DNA of 64,000 nt. Source: Phytophthora quininea (Eukaryota > Oomycota > Peronosporomycetes > Peronosporales > Peronosporaceae). This document shows, piece after piece, positions 10,512 to 21,273 of this stretch. The stretch covers positions 101,222 to 165,221 of the forward strand of contig JAAVTG010000095.1 in NCBI GenBank assembly GCA_011947345.1, read 5' to 3'. The notes below the pieces were generated by a model. It saw only the letters and a program-made list of their open reading frames with translations, searched no databases and was not told the DNA's origin. The stretch's first letter is position 1, and the number at the start of each line of letters is the position of its first letter. The position numbers were made by a program, and so were the translations under genes.

Positions 10512-10957
10512 ATGGAGTCTGCTGACCAGCGCAAGTGCCACAACTGCGGCCAGGCGGGCCACCTGCGTCGCGACTGCCCCGAGGCACCGTCCCAGGAGGG
10601 CGGCTTCGGCGGCTTCAGCGGCGCCGCCTGCTTCAACTGCGGCAAGGTGGGCCACCTCAAGCGCGACTGCCCTACGGGCGGCAACCGCGTGTGCCACAAC
10701 TGCGGCCAGGCCGGCCACTTCCGCCGCGACTGCCCCGAGGAGGTGCAGCCCCCAAGTGCCACAACTGCGGCGAGACCGGCCACCTGCGTCGTGACTGCCC
10801 CCAGGAGCTGCACGAGTCGCGCAAGTGCCACCACTGCGGCCAGACCGGCCACCTGCGCCGCGACTGCCCTGACGACAGCGGCCCGAGCGAGGACAAGTGC
10901 TACCAGTGCGGCGAGACGGGCCACTGGGCCCGCAACTGCCCCGGCGCCAAGGCCTAA
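10512..10957 (+). CDS. CCHC zinc-knuckle nucleic-acid-binding protein (CNBP/Gis2-like)
   Basis: This small protein is built almost wholly of CX2CX4HX4C zinc knuckles. Six are visible: CHNCGQAGHLRRDC, CFNCGKVGHLKRDC, CHNCGQAGHFRRDC, CHNCGETGHLRRDC, CHHCGQTGHLRRDC and CYQCGETGHWARNC. Eukaryotic CNBP/Gis2/Byr3 proteins have about seven such knuckles and bind single-stranded RNA/DNA to control translation. A Gly-rich stretch (GGFGGFSG) separates knuckles one and two, like the RG-rich linker in CNBP. The frame shifts by one base in a run of five Cs (about 10750), between knuckles three and four. A six-C run would restore continuity, so this is probably a sequencing deletion. The chosen start is the Met at 10512, just after a GA repeat. 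Confidence 0.85.
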
Positions 10958-11602
10958 GTAGGCCAAGGACGCCTATCGAGCTGCGAGAAGGAGAGAGGAG
11001 GGAGCGAGACGAGAGAGAGAGAGGGTATAGATGTGTGACGACGCGCGGAACTGCCCGCTTTGTACTAGTATTATCCCGAGGAGAGTTCGGCCTTTCGTGG
11101 TGGCGAGACGCGGTAGTGAAGGTGCGAGAAGAGAGAGAAGGAGCTGCTGCCCCCACCGGCAGACGCTCGGATTTCTTATTAACCCCCTAGTAAACTACAA
11201 CGATACCTGTCTGTGCGTGTTGCTGGATCGTCACGTTCCTGATGGAGAGGAAGCGGCGTGTGATGAGGGGCAATACCGCTGTAGTTGGAGGATTGGCATA
11301 GCAATGCTATGAAGTCATTCTGGTGATGCGTCCACCATGACAATGGTCGCCATCATTTGCAGTGAAGGGGAAAAGATTCCTAGATGCATACTAGTACTGC
11401 AGTACGATAGAAGCGTGGGAAGGAGACCTGTTGAACGCGGGTATACTACCAAATACATCTCGAAATCCTCGAGCGTGCTGCCTCGCGTTAATTTTTCTTC
11501 ATCTTTCTCCTTCGTACTTGCTTTTCCTCATCTCTTGTCTGTCGCTCGCCGAAGCGAACGGATCGGCTTCCTTCCGCGTCGTCTCTCTTCGGCGGCGACG
11601 CG
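10958..11602. other. Intergenic, purine-rich then unremarkable
   Basis: The first 80 bp are a GA-rich tract (about 10985-11026), probably the 3' UTR of the zinc-knuckle gene. No supported gene was seen up to the 3' end of the complex I subunit gene. Confidence 0.5.
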
Positions 11603-11898
11603 CTACGATTGTTTCGCATTAAATGCTGCCGCCCGCGCCGCCAGTTTTCGGTCGCGCTCGTCCATCATGCGGTCCCAGTCGGTCAGCAGCTCCAGCTTGC
11701 TCTGTGAAATGGAAGAGGAAACCACCAGAATGGACAAGAGAGGTTAAATCAGCTAAACCAGGCGGTTAATACGAGCAACAGGGGGCGCACCTGCATGTTG
11801 TTGCGCGCCTGCCACTTGTTGACGGCGCCGTAGCCCACGCCCATGAGCGAGAAGGCGACGGAGATGACGACGAGGCCCGGCAGTACTTGGTACGGCAT
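11603..11898 (-). CDS. Mitochondrial complex I subunit, NDUFA1 (MWFE)-like, two exons
   Basis: This is a predicted 68-residue accessory subunit of NADH:ubiquinone oxidoreductase. Exon 1 is 11791-11898 (36 codons: an MPYQVLPGLVVISVAFSL membrane helix, then GAVNKWQARNNMQ). Exon 2 is 11603-11701 (32 codons plus TAG: SKLELLTDWDRMMDERDRKL). The 89-nt intron (11702-11790) has GTGCGC and TTTCACAG borders and is phase 0. NDUFA1 proteins are about 70 residues with an N-terminal single helix (MWFEILPG...) and a WxxMERDRR-like segment. Both features and the length fit. The gene is short and spliced, so it is easily missed. Homology was judged by eye only. Confidence 0.7.
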
Positions 11899-12018
11899 CC
11901 TGTTCGCTAGACGATGCGATCGAGAGGCTGAGGTCGTTTGTTATTATTATATATACCAGGGAGTCATTAAGCTGTTGTGACACACTAAATACGATCCTGG
12001 TAGTCAATTAGCATTGTA

Positions 12019-12539
12019 TCACTTCCTGCTCTTGCCAGCGAGCTGCTGCACTTGGATCTCCACGGAGGACGCCTCCAGCACGCAGGGAAGTCGGTCAAGG
12101 AGAAAGGATCCAGCAGCACGTCATCGTCCATACACAGTTGCTACAGTAAACGTCTTTAGACAGAAGTTAAACTGTGTAGCCATGGTTGCAGCCAGTTACC
12201 GTCTCCTCTTGCTTGAGCGCGTATTCGTCTTCCAGGAACGCCTTCAGCACGGCAATAGTATGACCCTTCTTGAACTGCAAAGCAGTTAGTACAGTAAGTA
12301 CATATATCTCGAAAGAGCCTACCTCGCGCGACACTGTCGAGTCGTCCGGCAGGACAAAGGTGATCTAGAACCAGTGTAAGATGAATACAAAAGCTATTTA
12401 GCACCTTAAACTACGGCACCTGGATGGGCTCCTCTTGCAGCGCCATGACGTGGTCGAACTTGCTCTCCTCTCCATGCCTGACATCGTCGTCTTTACTGCC
12501 GGCACTCAGCAAGCCCAGATCGAGCGCGGGCTGCGGCAT
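12019..12539 (-). CDS. Small ubiquitin-like-fold protein, four exons
   Basis: Four exons read on the minus strand: 12420-12539, 12323-12364, 12200-12274 and 12019-12140. All splice junctions are GT-AG and phase 0, and the introns are only 55, 48 and 59 nt. Exon 1 gives an acidic N-terminus. Exons 2-4 encode a beta-grasp pattern: ITFVLPDDSTVSRE, FKKGHTIAVLKAFLEDEY, and DDDVLLDPFSLTDFP followed by an EIQVQQL strand. This resembles ubiquitin-like domains. In exon 4 one G appears to be missing near 12060. With it, the protein would end at the TGA at 12019-12021, giving about 119 residues. A specific orthologue is not recognised. Confidence 0.6.
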
Positions 12540-12629
12540 GGTCGATGCGTCTCTTCAAGATTGCTGACACAATTGGTGTTTTCAAAATACTCCAGGGCTT
12601 AAGCATGCAAAACGTTGGCAAGTCGCTTT

Positions 12630-12800
12630 CCAAGCAGGAATGCGGCCTCCAGCGACGGCGTTGTCGGTGCCAGTCTCGAGGATGTTGCTGGTGCGGGGCG
12701 GCGACAATGCCGAGTTTGTTCCAGACCACGCTGGGCCGATCGCTGACGCTATCGAAGGCCAAGGTGCAGACTTGCGAGGCAAAACTGTGCGTCGAGGACG
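12630..12800 (+). pseudogene. Second captured BRCA2 BRC-repeat fragment
   Basis: The plus strand carries a BRC core (SLFQTTLGRSLTLSKAKV) plus part of the preceding spacer (AGGAATGCGG..., GAGGATGTTGCTGG). It resembles the later repeat units of the BRCA2 homologue around 28840-29200. No BRCA2 sequence flanks it. It lies about 100 bp upstream of the ubiquitin-like gene, on the opposite strand, and before RxLR pseudogene D. It is an isolated duplicated fragment. Confidence 0.8.
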
Positions 12801-13204
12801 CCGACAAGGACGTCTTCTGTCGGTCGGAGGCTGATGAATTTATGACAGAAAAAACGCACTCAAGAAAGTGAGTAGAAATAAAACTCAACAACCAACTGCA
12901 AGACGACACATACATTGTCAAAGTACTCCATCATGCGAACAGGAGCAATGTTTTGATCTGCTTGGTATCGTTCGTCTACTATCGAAACCTTGTTTCTCTC
13001 GATTAAACGACTGGTTGTTCATTATTATTTTTATTAATATTACTAAATCTGTTTGTTTTGCATGTCGTAGAGACTTCACTAGAACCCACCAACACTCGAA
13101 CGATTGTGGGTTTGCTGGTCACCCCAAGTAGAATATGTTGGACATTGGTGATAAATAAGAGAAGTATTCATTGTCGAATGATACTAGCAAACGAGCGACA
13201 GGAC

Positions 13205-13355
13205 TGGGTTAGTTCCTTCAAAACAGTTTTTATTCTACGCTCGGTTGATTTGCACAGGCTTTCAGTCCACGTAAGCAGCAAGACGACAGCGATTCAAAAC
13301 GTTTTCTACAGACCTCTCCTCCGATTCGTGCTGCCGAGAACTTCGCATCAACAGA
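13205..13355 (+). repeat. ~150-bp dispersed repeat (copy 2)
   Basis: This shares the CGACAGCGATTCAAAACGTT core and flanking sequence with 37895-38060 (inverted) and 5834-5985. It lies about 45 bp beyond the 3' end of RxLR pseudogene D, in the orientation expected for a shared ancestral 3' flank with pseudogene G. Confidence 0.7.
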
Positions 13356-13399
13356 AGCAAAATAAATATGGCTATCCATTCTGCAGCTTTATGCTACCA

Positions 13400-13971
13400 C
13401 TAAAACGCGGTGGCCAACACACAACCAAGCACAGCACGGTATAAACTTTCATACGTCTTGCTGTTGGCGATATTCAGAGTGTAGAAAACGTCGTTCTGAC
13501 TCACATCGGACTTTCGCAACGCCCCAAACACCTTGAACAGATACTTCTCGTTCCCACCCGTCTTGTCAAGGACCTTCTTCAACGTCTCGTCGATGGGAAT
13601 ACCCTTATCCGATTTTCCTTTCGAATTGGCCTTCTCCCAGGCCTTATGGGCGTTCTTGAAAATCTCGCCGATACTGTCGTCACTTTGCAGCCGCTCCTGG
13701 AGCTTGGTTTCTGCCTTGGCTTGTTTAATCACTGCTCGGGCTCTTGAACATATACTCGTCGCTCTCAATGACCAGTTTGAATGTCGCGTCCATGGAAATG
13801 TCTTTGTCCGACTTACCTTTCGGCTTCTTCGCTTGGAGGATGCTGATGAATGCACCACTCTCGCAAGGCAACCAAGCAAGCACGAGCTGCCGCTAAGAAA
13901 GTCCAACTGACGCAGACGGATGTCTTCATTAGCAAGACATTCGAGAACGCCAAAAAATACGACTGCCAATT
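13400..13971 (-). pseudogene. RxLR effector pseudogene D, rearranged
   Basis: The minus-strand reading from about 13740 to 13400 keeps the family C-terminus: KQAKAETKLQERLQSDDSIG, IPIDETLKKVLDK, YLFKVFGALRKSDVSQND and TLNIANSKTYESLY. It closely matches pseudogene G (37195-37817). Upstream there is no signal peptide or RxLR. A second C-terminal piece on the minus strand (about 13840-13760, KSDKDISMDATFKLVIES) lies next to an inverted piece on the plus strand (about 13870-13960, KQARAAAKKVQLTQTDVFIS), so the 5' half has been scrambled. A LINE inserted at the outer end (13986). It is not functional. Confidence 0.75.
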
Positions 13972-13985
13972 CCCAATTCTCCAAG

Positions 13986-15641
13986 TATTTTTTTATTAAA
14001 ATGAGTTTTAACGGATTTATCCTCTAAGCTGCTTTGTCTCGTAGCGTCAGATCTATCGCTGAGGAATCCAAACGGTGTGTTGCTCTAGAGCAATTGCATT
14101 CGTGTCTTTTGGCGGTTCGAAGCCCAATTGACGTGTTATCGACAGTATTGCCGATTCGTCGTAATGGAGTTCAGCTCCATGTTGGTAGATGAATTGGCAG
14201 TGCATTTTGAAGGAGCACATCATTCCTGGAATGCTTGGAGTTCCGGTTGGGGTCTCCCTGAAGAGAATGTCATTTCGCAGTCTCCATGTTGCATGGAAGA
14301 TGATTGCCGTGTGTACTCTCCACAGAAAAGAAGTACCTTATGATTTTCTCGCCAACTTGCTCGCAGGTCTTGTGCTGTGGGGAAGAGCAGAAGCCGCCAA
14401 GTCAATCGAGTTCTAAACGCCCGACGCCAGGGTTTGTACACGTGTTCCCACATCGATGTAAGCGATGTGCACTTGAAGAAGCAATGCTGTACTGTTTCAA
14501 TAGCTTGACGCCCAGGACGTACACATTGCTGAATTGTCGGGTTCAGTGATTTCAAGAAGTATAGTCTCGAGCCGACGGTAATATCCCCACAATACAGTCG
14601 TAATATCCCATCATTGGCCACTGGAAGTAGTAGTCCCCGCATTGCTAGTATTTTTTGACAGCGTTTGGTGAACACGTCGCCGTGGACATCCTAAATCCTC
14701 AAATGGATGGTGCTCCAGCGCAGGCGCTTGTTCAGGCAGCTTACCCCAGTCCTTTTCCCGTAGTTTTGGAAAGAATCGTACGCTTGGCGTAGTAATCTTG
14801 GCACTGCTCACAGATAATCGGAGGTGTGTTTGTTGCATTTGCCGCTTGGATCTCTCCTGGATGAGGTTGAGGTAGAATTCTTGACATAACTTCTCTCAAC
14901 TGTCTGTAGAGACGAAAAATATCCGTAAGAACAACTTCAGATCCGAGTATCGGATGAAGCGTTGAACATATTCTGGCGAAGAACGCGGCCGATGAAGGCC
15001 AGTAATGATTTTCATCCAGAAAATCGGCAAAACAGTCCAGCTTTTTCTCCGCAAGTGCACGACATAAGCAGCCAAACTTGGTAGTACCTGACCCCAATGG
15101 CGTCGAAGTTTGTGTTAACTCTCTAGAGTGCCACAGATGGAATTCAGATGACTTATTCCACCATATTGGACTGTACAATGCAAATTGCACTTTATTGAGT
15201 CTACTGACTTGCAGCGACGATCGTTGTGGCCAATTTATTCTGTCCCAATCACGCAGAGTTCGACGACACCACAGTGGCATCACTGTTGCTCTCCAACCCG
15301 CTGGTCGAGGTGGATCTTGAAACAAAAGTCACTGGATCGTGGCCTAGCAAATTCCCCATAGCGTAGTTGGATTATATGCATCATTGGTCGATACCACACG
15401 TTATTATCGCTGTCTGAGTTGGAACTGGTGGTCGCCACAAAATGCTGCAGCTGCTGTAGATGCTGACGGCGAACTACTGTTGCTACATCAGGGACTCCGA
15501 TTCCGTCCATTTCTCGCGGTGTCGTCGCTAGTCCTTTTTGTACAATGCTCACGGCCGTTTTTCCGACACTAATGCGATTGTATAGAACATAGCGGTTTAT
15601 CATTCCTTGCCATCGCTTTATAAATCGCGTGGGAATTATCA
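13986..15641 (-). mobile_element. 5'-truncated LINE (non-LTR retrotransposon), target-site duplication present
   Basis: The minus strand encodes a frame-broken C-terminal region of a LINE reverse-transcriptase protein. It includes a post-RT segment (PREMDGIGVPDV near 15500) and a zf-RVT-like zinc region (CVRPGRQAIETVQHCFFKC near 14490) followed by W-rich sequence. A 14-bp direct repeat (CCCAATTCTCCAAG) flanks it at 13972-13985 and 15642-15655. The 3' end on the minus strand is A-rich (AATAAAAAAATA), adjacent to the left repeat. Together these fit target-primed insertion of a 5'-truncated LINE. The RT catalytic palm is absent. Confidence 0.75.
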
Positions 15642-15829
15642 CCCAATTCTCCAAGTAAACAAGAGGTTATCTCAGCAATCGCATATCGCTAGCGAAGCTC
15701 TGAGGTTCTTCTAGGAGACAGCAATGGACCTACTACAATCAGCAACGACTTCCTTCCCAGTCATTTGAGTTACACGTCAAGAATTTGTTGTCAACAAGTT
15801 GAAACACACAGGACCTTACACTACGTAAG

Positions 15830-16115
15830 TGTTGCGTCGGAGTCTCTGTGGGTAGAAGCTGTTGTAGGCAATGTTGAGCATCCTTACTTTGGCAGTCTTC
15901 AAGGCTTAAAACATCCTTCTGAAAAATTCGTTGATCGGAAGGAAATCGCCGTTCTTCACTTGTGTTTGGCGTCTTTAAAGGCTTGCAATCTTGACCCCTT
16001 GGCGCTGTGTCAGGCGTCGAACTTGTGCCTTCAGGGCCCTGACGATTGACGCTGATCCAGTCGATAGAAAGACAACCGTGGCGACAACAAACCGATCGAC
16101 GCCAAATAAAGTTGC
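15830..16115 (-). pseudogene. RxLR effector relic B2 (second member of cassette B)
   Basis: This is the third, more diverged copy of relic A2/C2. A signal-peptide-like stretch (FVVATVVFLSTGSAS) is followed by VRRLTQRQ, then a frameshifted remnant with the C-terminal YTLNIA-type motif near 15850. It lies downstream of effector B on the same strand, so the two-gene cassette order matches A and C. Confidence 0.55.
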
Positions 16116-16521
16116 TCCCAGTTCGAAAGTGAATGCTGGCAAAATACAGTTGGCCTTGAAGCTGGCGTAAACTGCAAGTTTATAGTGTTTACAAGAACGT
16201 TGTGCCCGAAAGCCACGCAAATTTGTCTTTCTACCACGTAGTATTTGCAACTTCTCAGCACCAATCAGAAACTTGTGGTTAGAGTCCATTGAAACGCAGT
16301 TCGTCGAGGAAGACAACGATGACGTCCTCGGCCACCACTTCGAATTATTGCTCGGACACGCTAATAGCGATTGGAGAAGGGGAGGGGCTGTTTGAACAGC
16401 AAAAGCCTTGCTTAGTGCCAACCACTAAAACACCTAGTCGATCATCGATTTGAGCAAGAGTTTTGTATTAAAATGGGCGAAACGAAGTCCCAGACACAAC
16501 CTCCTCCGCTCATCTATCCGA

Positions 16522-17273
16522 CTAGCTTCCTACGCTAACCTTTTTATACAAAGCCTCGTAGCGATAGTAAAAGTTGCGATACGTAGGGCTGTTGGGGACC
16601 TTGAGCGTGATCCAGACGGTGTTCGGATGAACCTTACCGTTCTTCATCGCCTGTAGCACTTTGTCCATGTACGTCTCATCCATAGCCGCCTTGTCAACGA
16701 TCCTCTTCAGGTTTTCGGGGATGATCTTCAGCTTCGCCTCATCTCTGTTCTTGAGGTTCTTATCAAAGTCTTTCAAGGCATTTTTGAACGTATCGGAGAT
16801 GAATTTATCGTTCATCATCTTCTCGTTGAGCTTGGCTTCTGCTTTGGCCTGTTTGAGCGCCTCCTGAGCCTTTTTCACTTCCGGGGCGTCTTCTTCAGGC
16901 GAAGCGCATTCTTGATGAAGGAAAATAGCCTGGCGATGAGGTTCTTCGACTTCTCGTTGAGCTTGGCTTCTGCTTTGGCCTGTTTGAGCGCCTCCTGAGC
17001 CTTTTTCACTTCAGGTGGTGTCTTCTTCACCCCAAGCGCGTTCTTGATGGACGAAAGCGACAGCCTCTCTTCCTCGTTGGGGTCGGCTGCTTCGAGGCCG
17101 CGTAGGTGTCTTGTCTCAGTGCTTGGCACCGCCTCGAGTGAGCGTGTCAAACGTGGTGATCCCGTTTTCAAGGTGTCGATATCTCCAACACTTGCAGCTG
17201 AGGCGAGCGGACCGATTGCAAGCATGACAACCGTCGCTACTGCGAAGACGTAGCGGGGTATCGGTAGACCCAT
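16522..17273 (-). CDS. RxLR-dEER effector B with internal duplication, one frameshift
   Basis: The start at 17273 opens a signal peptide (MGLPIPRYVFAVATVVML, cleavage near ASAAS). RHLR follows, then NEEER, as in canonical RxLR effectors. A segment (IKNALGVKKTPPEVKKAQEA and onward) is repeated with a 131-bp offset (about 16821-16951 and 16952-17082). One base appears to be missing in the G-run near 16882, which splits the frame between the two repeats. Beyond it the C-terminal domain is open to the stop at 16522 (ends YKKVSVGS). It is the only copy of the A/B/C set without the shared signal-peptide deletion. If the one-base gap is a sequencing error, this is a functional effector of about 250 residues. 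Confidence 0.75.
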
Positions 17274-18121
17274 GGGGAAGACGTGGAATTGGCTTGTTGC
17301 GGAGAGAGCAAATTTGGAGATGGCAATAAGTTTACTGGACAATGCAGTGGATGTGATCGGCTCGCGGGGTGTACAGTACACTGGAAGAAGCCCCAATCCG
17401 ATGCACGGAGATCTGATCTGGTCTGACTGGTCTGATGGACTGCAAAGGTTTACAATCTGTTGTCACTCGCCAGCCGCTGCTTTAATACTACAGTAGAGTC
17501 GGTTGGCAGCCCACCGCTCAAGCGCAAACTCGAACTCTCTCTTAGAGACTCTCTAACATCTATGTACGGAAGCCGATAGCAAACCAGTGGCATAAGTGTG
17601 CCTGAAAAGCATTCATTTCTTACGTGATGATGCCGCAGATCCCTTTGAGTAGACATCCAGTTCGGAGAGCTGGAGGGCTTCAAGTAGGGGACAATGTTTT
17701 TGAGATGTGCTCTACACCGTGGCGTATGCCCTTCCAACATGAAATCCAAAGTAAACCCACAACAACGTGGAGATATTCTAATCTGCTGGCAGCAGTGCTG
17801 CACAACGGAGAGGACCAGCTGCAAGGAATTAACTGACATGTAAATGAAGCTCTGTCTTCTGTTATAGGAGCGGCTCCAGAATCTCACTTCGACTGGAGCC
17901 ACATGCACAAATCTTACAAATTCTGTAGAGGACAACGACCTCTGAGCGTTCGCTAATTCCGTTGTTTACAATATTTCAGTGGCTGGTGCTATTTCTTTCA
18001 TGTTGGAAGCTGAACCGCTAGCTCAGGTGAATTCTCTCCCGAAGTGTAAGTGGCCCCATGTGTTTGCCATGACGTCTGATTGGTCATTACGACTTGACCA
18101 AAAACGCGTGTCGACGCATGC
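17274..18121. other. Intergenic, no gene recognised
   Basis: The first 120 bp upstream of effector B resemble the 5' flanks of copies A and C. A 161-codon minus-strand ORF (17450-17935) has no recognisable features. Confidence 0.45.
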
Positions 18122-19505
18122 GTGCGCCGATGCGAGAACATATTAGCCAATCTCCTGCGCCGTCGTGACCATATCTTGGAAATGGTCCGCGCAAGGAACT
18201 TGGGGTGCGACCGCAGCCTCAATGCCCGGCGTCGGCGCATCAGGAAGGCGACTGACGGGCTCATATGTGTTCTGGTGTGTGTAGCTGCGTCCACGCGCAT
18301 TCAAGAATTGAAGAAGAGATATCCCGTTGTTCGTGATCGCATTTCGTGGAATGTTCACGCCGGCACGCTTTTGAAGGAGAACGAATTTGATCAATACTAT
18401 CGCATGAAATCTTCAAGCTTCAAAGTACTACTTGAGTCCTCGCCCCTATTTGGTCGTTGACTACTATCAGTCTATTCGTCGCTCGCGTGGGATTCCACCT
18501 CTTTCTCCAGCCGGAATGCTGCAGTGCACTCTCTCATGGTTGGGGGAGGCAGCTACCATCACATTCGCGTGATCACCGGGGTTAGCCGTTCCACGTTTTA
18601 CCGAGTTGCTTATCGCGTGATGTTCGCGATCAATGACTCAAGAGTGCTGGCGTATTTCCAAAGACATCCGATGATTTAGCTAAAGCGGCGGCTGGGTTTC
18701 AAAGTATTAGCAAGCATGGTGTAATAGCTGGCTGTATTGGAGCAATTGACGGCTGGTTGTGTCCTATTCGAGATCCACGGCGGGATTAGTGTGGGCGTGT
18801 GATTTCTTTTTCTCAGGACATTACCAGAAGTATGGATTGAATGTCCAAGCGTGTGCAGATCATTTATCTCGATTTTCAGCATTTTCGGTAAAATCGCCCG
18901 GTGGAATGAATGATTCGTATGCGTTCAAACGCTGGAAAGTGAGCGAAGTGCTGGCCACCATGAAAGGACCGTACTTTGTAATTGGAGACAATGCTTATGT
19001 GCAAAGTAGAGCTGTGATGACACCGTTCAACAAAGCCCAATTGGATGAAGACTATGACAAGCGTGACAGCTACAACTTTTTCGTCAATCAGCTTCGAATA
19101 CGCGTCGAAATGGCGTTTGGATTGCTGGTTAACAAATGGAGAATCCTAAAGCAGCCTCTTCAAGTACGATTACGTCACTGCCGAGTCGTTATTTCTGCAT
19201 GTATTCGACTACATAACTTTTGGATTAATCAGCGCTGCTCATTTTCCCATTCATCGCCGCAAAAGGTGTTGACAACAATGCAGCGGGAGGTTTGGTCGTG
19301 GAATAAGATACGTCACTTAGATTATGAGGATACCGTCGATGATTCTGTGGTTATTCTACACAACGGCACTGCCGTGGACTTGATGGATGAAAAAGTACGC
19401 ACGAATCTGGTCGAGTTTATTGCTAGCAATAAAGGGTGGATGAGTTTGGAGATTAATCTGGTGATGTTTGAGCAAATAAACGTACGCAGCTCGAGACAGT
19501 CTTAG
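18122..19505 (+). mobile_element. PIF/Harbinger-type DDE transposase, decayed
   Basis: The plus strand encodes a DDE_4-type transposase in pieces. An N-terminal helical part is at 18122-18460. A broken middle has the first catalytic region near 18730 (GCIGAIDGWLCPIRDP). A C-terminal part is open from 18759 to 19505 and contains the PGGMNDSYAF motif and the second catalytic region YFVIGDNAYV. The usual arginine-rich end (VEMAFGLLVNKWRIL, ISACIRLHNF) follows. Frameshifts and stops at 18460-18760 inactivate it. Terminal repeats were not identified. Confidence 0.8.
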
Positions 19506-21273
19506 TGTGCTGCTGTTGCAGCTAGTGGCAGACATTTAGTCGTTCAAGTGGCAGCGATATTATTTGTTTTCTTCGTCTCCGTAAGCGTTGATGCACGACG
19601 CCACTCCAGCGGACAATTGGGCGTGCTCTAGTAACTCTAGCTTAACGCGGCACGTCGCACGTCGAAGCTGCGACAACGGGTAAATACAGTGCTCGAGAGC
19701 GGCAGCATCGTCGAGTGCGGCTAGTGCGTCGCCCTCGCAAGGAATTACGTCACACTAGACTTCTGAGCCGTGCCGTCTTCCGAGTCCGCGAACTGGGGAA
19801 ATTTCGGTTGCTGTTCATTACCGTCAACACGGCCGATGTGCGCGGAAAGTCCACAGGGATCTACGACGTCGGCGGCAGCGACTTGAAGCCATGGTCGATG
19901 CCAGTTATTAGGAGTACAGGCACAAGCAGCACGATCGGGAGGATGATCAGCGCTGGCAACTCAGCAACCAGTTCCATGAAGCATAAGCACACATTCGCGT
20001 TGTGTTTGCTTGGTCTACTTGTAGCTCGACTCGAACAACCCGAAGGTTATCCAGAACTTCAGGGTGTCTTCTTCTACATTATTGTGGTGTGGATGCTGTC
20101 CATCGCTTGCTACACCTTTGCCTTCATGCCAAGAGAGAGAGCATTCGCTCTTCGAGAGCGACGCGAGTATCGGGAGACCAGTACCATCTCGTGCAATCCA
20201 GCAAGCAGGTGCCACCAACACACAAAGCCATAGCGCGACAGCCGACGCGTATCGGGAGCCAAAGCTGGTTGCAACATCTCATGTGGTCGTCGTGAGTCCT
20301 TGACGACGTCGTCAACAATCGATGGAGAACTTTCGGTGCGCGCTGCGATGGACGACGCAGTAGCTACTAGTACGTATGCTGTTATCTCCCGGATTGGTGC
20401 ACCTTCAGATGACAGATGAGCTGTACCAGAGTGCATCCCGGCTGCACAACATCGAACACTTCACTCACAACTACGCCAGCGATTCTCCAGCACAGCACGC
20501 TGATGCCGTTTGCCAGCCGCTATTCCAGTGACTACACCACACTCCCGCGCACAACTCCGTGCTGCGATGCGCAACGTTTGGTCGGCGGTCACGGTACCTA
20601 CCTATTTGCAGCTACAAGCACGTATGGCGGAACATGCTGGTGCTGTGTATCGGCCGCTTGCATCCCTTCCTGCCGGACAAACGTATCAATTGTCGTAGTC
20701 GGCCGACGTTTGCTTTGCGTCGAGAAGTGAGCAGCTTACGAAGAGGATGGACGCGAGAAAAATCGCTTCGAGATAGCACGTATCTTGCCGTGCTACTGCG
20801 GTAAGCGTAGACACAGCAGATTCTGACCCAGTCCATCTTGGCATTGATCTCGACGCTACATCATTTCACGGCAGACATTTTTGCCCGTAAGGTCTGTTCG
20901 AAGTTGCGAGGTTTTGCTTGTTGTTGAATTCGTGCTCAGCCCATATTTTTTAACAATGAACCAGGTGCGTGTTCTGTGATCAGCCCAAGTGCCGATCAAC
21001 AAAGTCCCCTTGAACTGCAAGTGCTTCATTCATTCGTTGTCAGAGGAAGCGTGGTGGAGTGAACAGCCTGGAACGCTGAAGGCTTGCCCTGGAAGACCAC
21101 GCACGCGTCGTTCAGACCACAAAACTTTGCGCCTGGCGTCGCCTTCCGCAGGATCTCGGCGTTCTGCGTGATGATGCTGACAAGCAGTATGTGCTACATG
21201 GACACCACAACAGAACTCCCACACGCCGTGATGACGATTTACGTGGCCTCCTACGTCAGTCGGAAGTGCCGAT
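19506..21273. other. Gene-poor stretch; one ORF with two hydrophobic segments
   Basis: The best ORF is 19715-20233 (plus, 172 codons), with two hydrophobic segments (FALCLLGLLVARL and GVFFYIIVVWMLSIACYTFA). It has no recognisable family and no clear flanking exons. Remaining ORFs overlap each other on both strands and look random. Confidence 0.35.

Noticed and set aside
10401..11156. 251-codon minus-strand ORF rich in Ala, Gly, Arg and Trp
   Set aside because: It is the antisense mirror of the zinc-knuckle repeats. Its composition follows from the GC-rich repeated CCHC codons.
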